Part shown: piece after piece, positions 24,583-34,047 of the stretch
Layout: each line of letters starts with the position of its first letter
Position numbering within the stretch: position 1 is the stretch's first letter
NCBI GenBank assembly: GCA_030698765.1
Contig: JAUYMF010000174.1
Coordinates: forward strand, 1-36,153
DNA length: 36,153 nucleotides
Direction of reading: 5' to 3'
Source of the DNA: Dehalococcoidales bacterium
GTDB lineage: Bacteria; Chloroflexota; Dehalococcoidia; Dehalococcoidales; UBA2162
Notes under the pieces: model-generated
The model's database searches: none
What the model was told of the DNA's origin: nothing
The model's input: the letters and a program-made list of their open reading frames with translations, nothing else
Position numbers and translations under genes: made by a program

Positions 24583-25470
24583 ATGACGGCCCAGATTATC
24601 AGTGGCACTGAGATTGCCAAGCAAATCCGTGAAGAACTGAAACAGGAAATTGCCGAACTAAAAGAGAAGCATAATCTGGTACCGGGGTTAGTTACCGTCC
24701 TGGTGGGGGAAGACCCGGCATCCCAGGTCTATGTCGGCCAGAAAGAGAAGACATCTCAAGCTCTGGGTATTTACTCGGAGAGGCATGACATACCGGCGAA
24801 TACTACTCAGGCAGAACTCCTGGCTCTCATTGATAAGCTGAATAAAGACCCCAGGATTCACGGCATTCTGGTGCAGTTGCCGCTACCTAAACATATTCAT
24901 GAGACCGAAGTCCTTTATGCTATCGACCCCAAAAAGGATGTGGACGGCTTTCATCCGGTGAATGTGGGTAAATTGATGATTGGCGAAGCTGACTATTTGC
25001 CCTGCACTCCGCACGGGATTCAGCAGCTTCTCATCAGGTCCGGTGTGAAAATAGATGGTGCGGAGGTGGTGGTGGTCGGCAGAAGCAATATTGTCGGTAA
25101 GCCTATCGCCAATATCCTTCTCCAGAAAAAGGAAGGGGCTAACGCCACGGTCACGGTTTGTCATACCGGTACCCGGGACATGGCTTTCCATACCAGGAGG
25201 GCGGAGATACTGATTGTGGCCGCTGGCAGGCCCAAGGCCATTACCGCGGACATGGTCAAGGAAGGGGTGGTGGTCATTGATGTCGGCGTTAACCGGATTG
25301 GGATGAGTGAGTCCGGGAAGGCTATCCTGGCCGGTGATGTAGATTTTGACTCGGTCAAGGAAAAGGCGGCAGCTATCACGCCGGTACCCGGGGGTGTGGG
25401 CCCGATGACGATAACCATGCTGATGATGAATACAGTGAAGGCAGCCAAGGTAGCTGCCGGCTTGACTTAG
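24583..25470 (+). CDS. folD: Methylene-THF dehydrogenase/methenyl-THF cyclohydrolase
   Basis: A 295-aa bifunctional enzyme that turns 10-formyl-THF into 5,10-methylene-THF. Visible marks: YVGQKEK (50-56) with the catalytic YxxxK lysine at residue 54, VDGFHPVNVGKL, PCTPHGIQQLL, the NAD(P) site VVVVGRSNIVGKPIANILL, and the C-terminal PVPGGVGPMTI. Ribosome site AAGGAGGGG precedes ATG 24583. The product needs methylene-THF reductase to reach methyl-THF, and that gene is not in this window. Confidence 0.97.
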   Translation: MTAQIISGTEIAKQIREELKQEIAELKEKHNLVPGLVTVLVGEDPASQVYVGQKEKTSQALGIYSERHDIPANTTQAELLALIDKLNKDPRIHGILVQLPLPKHIHETEVLYAIDPKKDVDGFHPVNVGKLMIGEADYLPCTPHGIQQLLIRSGVKIDGAEVVVVGRSNIVGKPIANILLQKKEGANATVTVCHTGTRDMAFHTRRAEILIVAAGRPKAITADMVKEGVVVIDVGVNRIGMSESGKAILAGDVDFDSVKEKAAAITPVPGGVGPMTITMLMMNTVKAAKVAAGLT

Positions 25471-25486
25471 AAAAGGAGGGAGACCA

Positions 25487-25696
25487 ATGGCAGAAAAAAC
25501 CGTAAAAAAGAGTTCCCAAAGCGAGGAAGTGCTGGGGGCGACCTATGAGGAAGGAGTCCCTGAGGGTGAGAACACGGGAAGGTGGCGGCAGAAACTGGCG
25601 AGTCGGGAAGAAAAACTGAAGTACTTGCAGACTGGTGAGCGGTACTGGTTTGCTGAAGAGTGGTACGGCAGTGAGCGAAGGAAGAATCCAGCCTAG
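25487..25696 (+). CDS. 69-aa charged protein embedded in the acs operon, unknown
   Basis: A short gene with a strong AAAAGGAGGG site, 16 bases after folD and 20 before acsD. The product is soluble and highly charged, with an acidic N-terminal half (EEVLGATYEEGVPEGE) and an aromatic, basic C-terminus (YLQTGERYWFAEEWYGSER). It has no cysteine, so it is not a ferredoxin or MetV-type zinc protein. I do not recognise a family. Position and spacing indicate real expression with the Wood-Ljungdahl enzymes, perhaps as a small complex subunit or assembly factor. Confidence 0.7.
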   Translation: MAEKTVKKSSQSEEVLGATYEEGVPEGENTGRWRQKLASREEKLKYLQTGERYWFAEEWYGSERRKNPA

Positions 25697-25716
25697 ATTG
25701 ATTAAGGAAGGTAGAA

Positions 25717-26664
25717 ATGGCGTTTGAAGTTCCGAAAACAAAATACAGCGGTAAGATTAAAGAGATAACTCTGGGCAAGGGAAACAAAGCCGTCATGGTT
25801 GGCGGGGAAGCAGTCTACCCCTTTTACCTTTTTGAAGGGCAGATGCCTAACCTGCCTAAGATTGCCATGGAAGTCTACGACTCGCCCCCTGACGGATGGG
25901 CTGAGGCAGCCCTGGAGCCTTTTGCCGGGGTCACTGATGACCCCGTTGCCTGGGCACAGAAGTGCATCAGTGATTACGGGGCGGAGATGATATGCCTTCA
26001 GTTACTGAGTACTGATCCTAACGGACTTGACCGGGGGGCGGAGGAAGCCGCCAAGGTGGTCAAGAAGGTGGCGGATGCTATTGATGTCCCTCTGATTGTC
26101 TGGGGGACGGCCAACCACGAAAAAGATACCGATGTCTTGAGAGCGGTAGCTGAGCTTTGCCAGGGGAAGAGCCTGGTTCTGGGGCCGGTTGAAGAGGGGG
26201 ACCACAAACGTATCGGGGCGGCGGCTATCGGCTACCAGCACGCGGTGGCGGCATCAACACCGATTGATATTAACCTCGCCAAGCAGCTCAATATACTGCT
26301 GGGTAACCTGGGTGTTCCTGACAAGTCGATGGTAATAGACCCTACTGTCAGCGGCATTGGCTACGGTATTGAGTACTGCTACTCGGTAATGGAGCGCATC
26401 CGGATGGCTGCCCTGACGCAGCAGGATGATAAGCTCCAGTTCCCTATTATCTGTAATATTGCCAAGGAGGTCTGGAAAACTAAAGAAGCGAAAATGACTG
26501 AAGCCGATGACCCTCTGCTGGGAGACCCCAGGAAAAGGGGTATTCTGATGGAGGCAATGTCAGCGGCAGCTTTGCTTGTCGCCGGGGCTGATGTCCTGGT
26601 GATGAGACACCCGGAAGCAATAAAATTGGTCCGGGAGATGATTGCCGAGTTATCGGCTGCGTAA
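25717..26664 (+). CDS. acsD: Corrinoid iron-sulphur protein small subunit
   Basis: A 315-aa TIM-barrel protein, the small (delta) subunit of the corrinoid Fe-S protein. Visible features: GGEAVYPFYLFEGQMPN, MEVYDSPPDGWAEAALEPF, ADAIDVPLIVWGTANHEKD, VIDPTVSGIGYGIEYCYSVM and the C-terminal LLVAGADVLVMRHPEAI. With AcsC it carries the methyl group on a corrinoid from AcsE to AcsB. The gene order acsD-acsA-acsB-acsC is a Chloroflexota-like arrangement rather than the Moorella order. Its end is 31 bases before acsA. Confidence 0.95.
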   Translation: MAFEVPKTKYSGKIKEITLGKGNKAVMVGGEAVYPFYLFEGQMPNLPKIAMEVYDSPPDGWAEAALEPFAGVTDDPVAWAQKCISDYGAEMICLQLLSTDPNGLDRGAEEAAKVVKKVADAIDVPLIVWGTANHEKDTDVLRAVAELCQGKSLVLGPVEEGDHKRIGAAAIGYQHAVAASTPIDINLAKQLNILLGNLGVPDKSMVIDPTVSGIGYGIEYCYSVMERIRMAALTQQDDKLQFPIICNIAKEVWKTKEAKMTEADDPLLGDPRKRGILMEAMSAAALLVAGADVLVMRHPEAIKLVREMIAELSAA

Positions 26665-26695
26665 CATCTTAAGTGATTGGAGGTTAGTGATAAAG

Positions 26696-28663
26696 ATGGC
26701 AGAGAAAGAAGTTAAGAGTATTGACCAGGCTACGGTCGAGATGATCGAAAAAGCGGCTGAAGAAGGGATTAGCACCGCCTTTGAGAGGGCGGCAAAGATG
26801 ACCGCCTGTCCCATCGGGGCTGAGGGGAGTTGTTGCAGCCTTTGTGACATGGGCCCCTGCCGGGTGCCGCTGCCCAGAGGCAAGGAGGAGACCCCGGAGG
26901 ACAAGAAGAAGAGGAGGGGGGTCTGCGGGGCTACCGTGGAGACTATCGCCGCCCGCAATTTTGTGCGCAAGATAGCCGCCGGGACCGCTTCCCACGGCGA
27001 CCACGGCCGTGAGGTGGCCAAGGTCTTCCTGGAGGTGGCTAAAGGCGAAGCCCCCGGTTTTGAAATCAAGGACGAGCAGAAACTGCTCCAGTTAGCTCTG
27101 GACCTGGGCATCGAAATCGGCGACCGCAGCAACAATGAAATCGCCGTTGATATTGGCGAAGCCCTGATGAAGGATTTCGGCAAGCAGGAGGGAGAGCTCC
27201 TCTTCTTGAAGCGGGCGCCCCTGAAGCGCCAGGAACTATGGCGGCAACAGGGAGTTGCTCCCAGGGGCGTGGACAGGGAGGTGGCTGAGGCGATGCACCG
27301 TACCCACATGGGGACTGACCAGGACTACCGTAGCCTGTTGCGCCACGGTGTCCGGACGGCCCTGGCTGACGGCTGGGGAGGCAGCATGATTGCCACCGAG
27401 CTTCAGGATATTCTCTTCGGGACACCGTCACCGGTGCACAGCAAGATAAACCTTGGCGTACTTAAAGATGATGAGGTCAACATTATCATTCACGGCCATG
27501 AACCTTATCTGGCTGAGGTAATCGCCGTTGTGTCTCAGGATCCCGAGCTTGTTGAATACGCTAAATCTAAAGGCGCCAAGGGGATAAACCTGGCGGGTAT
27601 GTGCTGTACCGCCAACGAGATATTGATGCGTCACGGCGTACCGGTTGCCGGAAACTTCCTGCAGCAGGAACTGGCGATTGTTACCGGGGCGGTGGAAGCG
27701 ATGGTGGTTGATGTGCAGTGTATCATGCAGGGGCTGGTCGAGGTTGCCAGTTGTTTCCACACCAAGGTTATTACCACCGACCGCCGTGCCCATATTGAGG
27801 GCGCCACTCATATCGAGTTCGATGAACACACTGCCGTTGAGTCGGCCAAGACCATAATCAGGGCGGCCATTGATAATTTCCCCAACCGGGGCGATAAGGT
27901 CCGTATTCCCAGTTATACAACTGACATGATTGCCGGCTTCAGCCATGAGACCATCAACTACCTGCTCGGCGGTCTCTTCCGCGCTTCCTACCGGCCCCTG
28001 AACGATAACATTATTAACGGGCGTATCCGGGGCGTTGCCGGAGTGGTCGGCTGCAGTAATGTCCGGGTGACCCATGACGATGTCCATGTTACCCTGGTCA
28101 AAGAGCTTATCAAGAATGACGTACTGGTGGTCGAGACCGGCTGTGCGGCTATGGCTTGCGGCAAGGCGGGCTTGCTCACTCCGGAGGCGGCCAGACAATA
28201 CGCCGGTGAAGGGCTGGCTTCCGTCTGCGAAGCGGTCGGTATTCCGCCGGTGTTACATCTCGGCGCCTGTATTGATAACAGCCGTATCCTGATGGCGGCC
28301 ACCGCCATGGTCAAGGATGGTGGTCTGGGTGATGACATCAGCGACCTGCCGGTAGCCGGGGCGGCGCCGGAATGGATGAGCGAAAAAGCGATCGCCATCG
28401 GCCAGTATGTCGTTGGCTCGGGAATATTTACCGTGTTCGGAGCAGGCTGGCCCACCATCGGCAGTAAGACGGTAACTGACTACCTGTTTAAGGACATGGA
28501 AGGGATGTACGGTGCCATGTGGGCCTGGGAACCTGACCCGCTGAAGATGGCGAAGATGATGATCGACCATATCGACAAGAAGCGCAAGGCCCTCGGCATT
28601 GATAAGGCCAGGGAGCGGGTGCTTTACGACATGGCGATGAGAAGGGAGCTTGAGGCGGTCTAG
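26696..28663 (+). CDS. acsA: Carbon monoxide dehydrogenase catalytic subunit
   Basis: ATG 26696 (MAEKEVKS, 655 aa) is chosen since GGAGG lies about 12 bases upstream; the frame is open 54 bases further. D- and B-cluster cysteines are C38, C46, C47, C50, C55 and C77. C-cluster ligands are probably His in IIIHGHEP (266-269), Cys in GMCCTANE (303/304), C342 (DVQCIMQG), C453 (VVGCSNV), C483 (ETGCAAMACGK) and C525 (GACIDNSR). All needed residues are present, so it should reduce CO2 to CO or the reverse. It sits between acsD and acsB, matching a bifunctional CODH/ACS. Confidence 0.96.
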   Translation: MAEKEVKSIDQATVEMIEKAAEEGISTAFERAAKMTACPIGAEGSCCSLCDMGPCRVPLPRGKEETPEDKKKRRGVCGATVETIAARNFVRKIAAGTASHGDHGREVAKVFLEVAKGEAPGFEIKDEQKLLQLALDLGIEIGDRSNNEIAVDIGEALMKDFGKQEGELLFLKRAPLKRQELWRQQGVAPRGVDREVAEAMHRTHMGTDQDYRSLLRHGVRTALADGWGGSMIATELQDILFGTPSPVHSKINLGVLKDDEVNIIIHGHEPYLAEVIAVVSQDPELVEYAKSKGAKGINLAGMCCTANEILMRHGVPVAGNFLQQELAIVTGAVEAMVVDVQCIMQGLVEVASCFHTKVITTDRRAHIEGATHIEFDEHTAVESAKTIIRAAIDNFPNRGDKVRIPSYTTDMIAGFSHETINYLLGGLFRASYRPLNDNIINGRIRGVAGVVGCSNVRVTHDDVHVTLVKELIKNDVLVVETGCAAMACGKAGLLTPEAARQYAGEGLASVCEAVGIPPVLHLGACIDNSRILMAATAMVKDGGLGDDISDLPVAGAAPEWMSEKAIAIGQYVVGSGIFTVFGAGWPTIGSKTVTDYLFKDMEGMYGAMWAWEPDPLKMAKMMIDHIDKKRKALGIDKARERVLYDMAMRRELEAV

Positions 28664-28700
28664 TGACAAGTTTTAAAGATGTAGGGGGTACAGATTAAAG

Positions 28701-30908
28701 ATGTCTAAAATAATTGCGTCAGCAGCAATCAGAGGCGCGCACAAGATTTTCAATCGCGCGGAGGAAAAGTGGCAACAGGCGATGGACAAGTGGGGACCCA
28801 ATGAACCGGTGGGGTTCCCCAATACCGCCTATTACCTGCCGGTGATATATGGAATCCTGGGCGCCAAGGTGGAAAAACTGGGGGACATGGAGCCGATCCT
28901 GAAAAAGTGTAAATCAATCCTGCCCCCCCCGGTTAAGGAGCAGTACGCTCTACCCTATCTGGCGCCGGCCCTTGACGCCGGTATGGTGACCTTCTTCGCC
29001 GAGGAGATTATCGAAGCGATACGCTATCTTGAGCAGCCTGACTTTTATACCAAGCAGGAAGATGTCACCGCGGACAATATCTGGCTGGGTGCGGCTGATG
29101 ATGTTATCCTGAGAAAAAGGGGCGTGGAGTTTGTTGATGGTACTGCCCCCGGCTTTGCCGCCATACTCGGGGCGGCGCCCAGTCCGGAAATAGCCGCCAG
29201 GATTGCTCAGGAACTCCAGAAGAAGAACCTGTACGTCTTTATGGGCGGTGAATATAACGGCAAAAGGTTCTCGGAGCAACTTCTCGAAGCCGGAGTCCAG
29301 ATTGGCTGGGGAACACGCCTGGTCTCATTCGGGCCGGATACCAGCGCCACCGTCTTTGCCATGGGCTTTGCTACCCGGGCGGCGATGTCTTTCGGCGGTA
29401 TCCAGCCGGGCGAGTACCGGAAAATCCTCATCTACAATAAAGACCGCATCTTCGCTTTCGCTCTGCCGCTGGGCTACGTAACTGATGAATGGTATGCCAA
29501 TGCCGCCGGGGCCATTAACTGGGGGTTCCCTACTATCGCCGATACGCCTATCCCCGAGGTCCTGCCCACCGGCCTGACCACATACGAGCACGTTGTTTCC
29601 AATATCCCACACGACCAGCTGGTGGCGAAGGCGATAGAGGTCAGAGGCCTGAAAGTGACGGTGACGGAAGTGCCGATACCGGTGGCTTTTGGCGCTGCCT
29701 TCGAGGGTGAGAGAGTCCGGGGTGAAGATATCTATCTGGAGGCCGGTGGCGGCCGTACCCCGATGGTGGAGTGGGTGAGCAGCAAGCGGATGGATGAGGT
29801 GGAGGACGGCAGGATTGAGGTAATCGGGCCGGAATTGACCGATGTCCCCGCCGGTTCCAGACTGCCCCTGGCGATTACTGTTGAAGTTGCCGGCAGGGAG
29901 ATGCAGGAGGACTACGAGCCGATTCTGGAGAGGCAGATTCACCACCTGATTAACTATGCCCAGGGGGCGATGCATATCGGCCAGAGGGATATTGCCTGGC
30001 TGCGGGTCGGTAAACAGGCGGTGGAAAAGGGTTTTAAACTCTCGCATATCGGGACTATTCTCCACGCCAAACTGCACCAGGACTTCGGGCGGATATTTGA
30101 TAAGATGCAGGTTAAACTCTATACCGAAGAGGATAAAGTCAAAGAAATGGTGGAGAAGGCTAGAGAGGTGTACCAGCATCGGGATGCTCGTATTGAAGGC
30201 ATGACCGATGAAACTACTGATATGTACTATTCCTGCACCCTCTGCCAGTCATTTGCTCCCGGTCACGTCTGTGTTATCAGTCCGGAAAGGACCGGGCTCT
30301 GCGGCTCTTATAACTGGATGGACTGTAAAGCTTCCTTTGAGATTAATCCCACCGGGCCTAACCAGCCGGTGCCGAAAGGGGATGTAATTGATGCCAAGCT
30401 GGGGCAATGGAAAGGTGTCAACGAGTTTGTCTATAAGGCTTCCCGCGGGAAGATAGACCATTACAACTTCTACAGCCTGGTCAATGACCCGATGACCACC
30501 TGCGGTTGCTGTGAGTGTATTGCGGCGGTGTTGCCGATGTCCAATGGTGTCATGACGGTGAACCGGGAGTACACGGGAGAGACCCCCTGCGGGATGAAGT
30601 TCACCACCTTGGCCGGGACTATCGGCGGTGGTATCAGCACCCCCGGCTTCGTGGGTCACGGCAAGTATAATATCACCCAGAGGAAGTTCATCGCCGGTGA
30701 TGGCGCATTGCTAAGAATGGTCTGGATGCCCAAGATGCTGAAGGAAGAGATTGGCGACCGGCTTAAAGCCAGGGCGGCGGAGCTGGGTGTTCCTGACCTG
30801 CTCGATATGATTGCCGATGAGACCGTTGGCGTCACTGAAGAGGATATCCTGCCATTCCTGCAGGAGAAAGGGCATCCTGCCCTGACCATGGACCCGATAC
30901 TGGGCTGA
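28701..30908 (+). CDS. acsB: Acetyl-CoA synthase catalytic subunit (bacterial type)
   Basis: A 735-aa protein with the bacterial N-terminal CODH-binding domain. The A-cluster cysteines are C512, C515, C524, C534, C601 and C603 (YYSCTLCQSF, GLCGSYNWMD, TTCGCCECI); all six sit exactly 6 residues beyond the Moorella numbering (506, 509, 518, 528, 595, 597). It joins CO, the methyl group and CoA to acetyl-CoA. The C-terminal GDGALLRMVWMPKMLK is conserved. The ribosome site is GGGGG, 13 bases ahead. The gene is intact, unlike the paralogue at 10247. Confidence 0.97.
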   Translation: MSKIIASAAIRGAHKIFNRAEEKWQQAMDKWGPNEPVGFPNTAYYLPVIYGILGAKVEKLGDMEPILKKCKSILPPPVKEQYALPYLAPALDAGMVTFFAEEIIEAIRYLEQPDFYTKQEDVTADNIWLGAADDVILRKRGVEFVDGTAPGFAAILGAAPSPEIAARIAQELQKKNLYVFMGGEYNGKRFSEQLLEAGVQIGWGTRLVSFGPDTSATVFAMGFATRAAMSFGGIQPGEYRKILIYNKDRIFAFALPLGYVTDEWYANAAGAINWGFPTIADTPIPEVLPTGLTTYEHVVSNIPHDQLVAKAIEVRGLKVTVTEVPIPVAFGAAFEGERVRGEDIYLEAGGGRTPMVEWVSSKRMDEVEDGRIEVIGPELTDVPAGSRLPLAITVEVAGREMQEDYEPILERQIHHLINYAQGAMHIGQRDIAWLRVGKQAVEKGFKLSHIGTILHAKLHQDFGRIFDKMQVKLYTEEDKVKEMVEKAREVYQHRDARIEGMTDETTDMYYSCTLCQSFAPGHVCVISPERTGLCGSYNWMDCKASFEINPTGPNQPVPKGDVIDAKLGQWKGVNEFVYKASRGKIDHYNFYSLVNDPMTTCGCCECIAAVLPMSNGVMTVNREYTGETPCGMKFTTLAGTIGGGISTPGFVGHGKYNITQRKFIAGDGALLRMVWMPKMLKEEIGDRLKARAAELGVPDLLDMIADETVGVTEEDILPFLQEKGHPALTMDPILG

Positions 30909-30998
30909 GAAAGGGCATTCTGGACCTGGCAGTATGCCCGGTACCAGTTAATATGGCTGTTTTGCTTCAGAGTATGACTGAGAAAGGAGTTTGATAAA

Positions 30999-32345
30999 AT
31001 GCCGCTTACGGGAATAGAGATATTTAAGCTGCTACCCAAGACGAACTGCGGCGAATGCGGGGTACCCACCTGCCTGGCTTTTGCTATGAACCTGGCTGCC
31101 GGAAAGGCGGAGCTGGCGGCCTGTCCTCATGTTTCTGAACAGGCGAAAGCTAACCTGCAGGAAGCCTCAGCCCCGCCCATCAGGCCGGTTACCATTGGCG
31201 TTGGGGACCGTGCCCTGAAGGTCGGTGGTGAGACGGTGCTGTTCCGCCATGAAAAGAGGTTTGAGAACCCTCCTGGGCTGGCGCTCCTTATCAAGGACAC
31301 TATGGACGATGCTGAAATTGATGCCCGGCTGGGCAGGTTCAAGCAACTTCAGTACGAGAGAGTGGGGCTTACCCTCCGTCCGGAACTGGTGGCGCTCAAA
31401 GCCGAATCCGGAGACGCCGCTAAATTTGCGACGCTGGTCAATAAGGTGACACAGAACAGTGATGCCAGTATCATTCTGATGAGTGATAACCCTGATATTC
31501 TGGCAGCCGGTGTCAAGGCTTGCGCCGACCGCAAGCCACTGCTCTATGCGGCGACTAAAGATAATCTGGACCAGGTTGCGGCACTGGCTAAAGAAAACAA
31601 GTGTCCCGTTGCCGCTAAGGCTTCCGGTCTGGAGGAACTGGCTGAGCTGACCACCAAATTAAACGGGGCCGGGGTCAATGATATTGTCATCGATTCCGGG
31701 GCGAGGACGCTCCGCCAGGCATTTGAGGAGCAGATAATTATCCGCAGTGCCGCTCTGACCAAGAAGTTCCGTCCTCTGGGTTTTCCGACAATCGTTTTCC
31801 CCTGTGAAATGACCGATGACCCGATGAAGGAAGCCGTCATCGCCTCGATATTTGTAGCCAAGTATGGCGGCATCATCGTTCTCTCCGATTTCCGGGGTGA
31901 GAGCTTGTTCCCGCTGCTTGTGGAAAGACTGAACATCTATACTGACCCGCAGCGGCCGCTGGCGACCACTCAGGGAATCTACGAGATTGGAAACGTCGAC
32001 GAGAACTCCCCGGTGCTGATTACCACTAACTTTTCTCTCACCTATTTCATCGTTTCCGGTGAGATTGAATCCAGCAAAGTCCCCACCCATCTTCTGGTTA
32101 TGGACACCGAGGGGCTTTCCGTGATGACCGCCTGGGCGGCCGGGAAATTCTCCGCAGACGTTATCGGCCCCTTCGTCAAGAAGAGCGGGATCATGGATAA
32201 AGTGAAGCATCACAAACTGATAATTCCGGGTTACGCGGCCGCGGAGAGCGGAGGTCTGGAAGAGGAATTACCCGGCTGGGAGATTATGGTCGGCCCCCGC
32301 GAAGGGGCCAATATTCCGGCTTATTTGAAATCTTGGAAACCGTAA
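30999..32345 (+). CDS. acsC: Corrinoid iron-sulphur protein large subunit
   Basis: A 448-aa protein. The N-terminal [4Fe-4S] motif is C17-x2-C20-x4-C25-x16-C42 (NCGECGVPTCLAFAM), whose cluster reduces the cobalt. A TIM barrel follows (about 60-320) and the C-terminal corrinoid-binding domain from about 325 (ITTNFSLTYFIVSGE, PTHLLVMDTEGLSVM, KSGIMDKVKHHKLIIPG). It partners AcsD. Ribosome site GAAAGGAG before ATG 30999; the 90-base gap after acsB holds no clear hairpin. It ends 9 bases before acsE. Confidence 0.96.
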   Translation: MPLTGIEIFKLLPKTNCGECGVPTCLAFAMNLAAGKAELAACPHVSEQAKANLQEASAPPIRPVTIGVGDRALKVGGETVLFRHEKRFENPPGLALLIKDTMDDAEIDARLGRFKQLQYERVGLTLRPELVALKAESGDAAKFATLVNKVTQNSDASIILMSDNPDILAAGVKACADRKPLLYAATKDNLDQVAALAKENKCPVAAKASGLEELAELTTKLNGAGVNDIVIDSGARTLRQAFEEQIIIRSAALTKKFRPLGFPTIVFPCEMTDDPMKEAVIASIFVAKYGGIIVLSDFRGESLFPLLVERLNIYTDPQRPLATTQGIYEIGNVDENSPVLITTNFSLTYFIVSGEIESSKVPTHLLVMDTEGLSVMTAWAAGKFSADVIGPFVKKSGIMDKVKHHKLIIPGYAAAESGGLEEELPGWEIMVGPREGANIPAYLKSWKP

Positions 32346-32354
32346 GGAGGAAAA

Positions 32355-33233
32355 ATGATCCTTATTGGGGAAAACATCAATATCATGTCGGCAACCATAG
32401 GCCCGGCATTGAGAGAGAGAAACCCGGTACCCATCCAGGAACTGGCCCGGGCTGAAGCTCAGGCTGGTGTTGACTATCTTGATCTTAATATTGGCCCGGC
32501 CCGCAGGCAGGGTAACGAGTTAATGGAGTGGGTGGTCAAGACGGTGCAGGAGGTCAGTGACCTGCCATTATCCCTGGATACGACCAATATGGTGGCGATG
32601 GAAGCCGGGTTGAAGGTATGCCAGAGCAAAGCGCTAATCAATTCTATTTCTCTGCAACCGGCCCGGTTGGAGCAGGGGTTGCCCCTGGCCAAAAATCATA
32701 ATGCCGATATGATCGGTCTGCTCTGGGGCGTCGAGGGAATGCCCCGGGACGCTAACGAAAGGTGTATGCTGGCCGTTGATTTAATCTATAAGGCCAATGA
32801 GGCTGGCATCCCCAGTGAGAATATCTGGATTGACCCGATTGCCAGTCCGGTATCGGTGGAGATAAATCAGGTAAAGTCCTGTGTCGAGTTTATGAGCATG
32901 TTAAAAGATATCGCTCCCGAGTGTAAATCTACCGTGGGACTTTCCAATATCTCCAACGGCACCCCGCATCACCTCAGGCCTTATCTTAACCGCACTTATC
33001 TCATAATGCTGATGAGATACGGCCTGCACTCCGCGATAGTTGATGCCTTTGATGCGGAACTGGTAAAAGTAGCCAAAGGCGAGATGCCGGAGATCGTTGA
33101 CCTGGTCTACCGGGTCATGGACGGCGAGCAACCTGACCTGGCTTCATTAAGTAGAAAAGAAGTGGAGTATGTGAAAACAGTCAGGGTACTTACCGGCGAA
33201 TCGCTTTATTCCCACTCCTGGCTGGAGATATGA
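32355..33233 (+). CDS. acsE: Methyl-THF:corrinoid Fe-S protein methyltransferase
   Basis: A 292-aa pterin-binding TIM barrel. Marks: MILIGENINIMSATIG, VDYLDLNIGPARRQ (pterin-binding), LPLSLDTTNMVAMEAGL, AKNHNADMIGLLWGVEGMP, ENIWIDPIASPVS and TVGLSNISNGTP. It moves the methyl group from methyl-THF to the Co(I) of AcsCD. It is about 30 residues longer than the Moorella protein, mostly at the C-terminus. AAGGAGG lies 5 bases before ATG. It is the last recognised enzyme gene of the acs row. Confidence 0.94.
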   Translation: MILIGENINIMSATIGPALRERNPVPIQELARAEAQAGVDYLDLNIGPARRQGNELMEWVVKTVQEVSDLPLSLDTTNMVAMEAGLKVCQSKALINSISLQPARLEQGLPLAKNHNADMIGLLWGVEGMPRDANERCMLAVDLIYKANEAGIPSENIWIDPIASPVSVEINQVKSCVEFMSMLKDIAPECKSTVGLSNISNGTPHHLRPYLNRTYLIMLMRYGLHSAIVDAFDAELVKVAKGEMPEIVDLVYRVMDGEQPDLASLSRKEVEYVKTVRVLTGESLYSHSWLEI

Positions 33234-33305
33234 TTCCGGTCAGGTCATCATATCTCGGAAAGAGATAGGAAACCTGAGAATAACCACGGTAAATCTGTTT
33301 ACCTG

Positions 33306-33983
33306 ATGGAAAGCAAACGTTTAACGTTACCCGGCCAGTGGAACTACGAAAAAGCCTACGGGCAGGCTGATAAAATCGCCCGTGAGAGGCTGGCCGGGAT
33401 TGATGATATTGAAGCGCAATGCCGCCGGAGCGGTACCGAGTACCGGGTGGAAGGTGACCAGAAGTCAATCATTGTCCGCTACCTGGACCGGCCCTACCGT
33501 ATCAGCCTGCCCGGTGGTGAGATTGCTCTGGTGGATGGCGCTGCTGAGGTTCCGGTAAGAGACCGGATTCTTATCCTGCACTATTTTCTCAGAGCCAAAG
33601 GTACGCCGCTATCGAATAACCTCATTACCCTGAGAGAGTTACCGGAAGGCAGCGGCTACTTCCCGACATTTTTCAACCGTACCAGTCAGCCGATTTTGAA
33701 CCACTTCGGTAAAAACCCGGCTCTCCTCATTGACGCCAGTAGAGGAATGGGAGGATACCCCGCAGATCTCGGTGATACGGCGGTAACTATCAAGGCTTTT
33801 ACTTATGTGCCGATAACCATCGTCCTCTGGCGGGGTGATGATGAGTTCCCTGCCCAGGGCAGCGTGCTATTCGATGCTACCATTTCTGATTACCTCTCCA
33901 CAGAGGATATTGTGGTGCTCTGTGAGACCATTACCTGGAAACTGATCCGGTACGTCAGGGAGATGGAAAAGCCAGCGTCTTAG
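33306..33983 (+). CDS. DUF3786 domain-containing protein
   Basis: A 225-aa cytoplasmic protein. The DUF3786 pattern is visible: ILHYFLRAKGTPLSNNLITL, RELPEGSGYFPTFFNR, the GGYPADLGD stretch and the YVPITIVLWRGDDEFPAQG strand pair, then VLFDATISDYLSTEDIVVL. These proteins are found beside corrinoid and Wood-Ljungdahl genes in anaerobes, and no activity has been assigned to my knowledge. It follows acsE by 72 bases and is probably the last operon gene. A 6-bp hairpin (TGATAG/CTATCA) 14 bases after the stop is a weak terminator candidate. Confidence 0.85.
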   Translation: MESKRLTLPGQWNYEKAYGQADKIARERLAGIDDIEAQCRRSGTEYRVEGDQKSIIVRYLDRPYRISLPGGEIALVDGAAEVPVRDRILILHYFLRAKGTPLSNNLITLRELPEGSGYFPTFFNRTSQPILNHFGKNPALLIDASRGMGGYPADLGDTAVTIKAFTYVPITIVLWRGDDEFPAQGSVLFDATISDYLSTEDIVVLCETITWKLIRYVREMEKPAS

Positions 33984-34047
33984 CTCACTCTTTTTGATAG
34001 TAGTCTATCATGTCAATTTACGGATTGAGGTCACTAAGTATGAAAAT

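Noticed and set aside
27428-28198. Minus-strand open frame of 256 codons inside acsA
   Set aside because: Antisense to conserved CODH cluster-ligand sequence; no ribosome site or recognisable motif.
29325-30179. Long minus-strand open frame of 284 codons inside acsB
   Set aside because: It is antisense to the strongly conserved acsB and is His/Leu/Gln-rich with no family features; a shadow of GC-biased codons.
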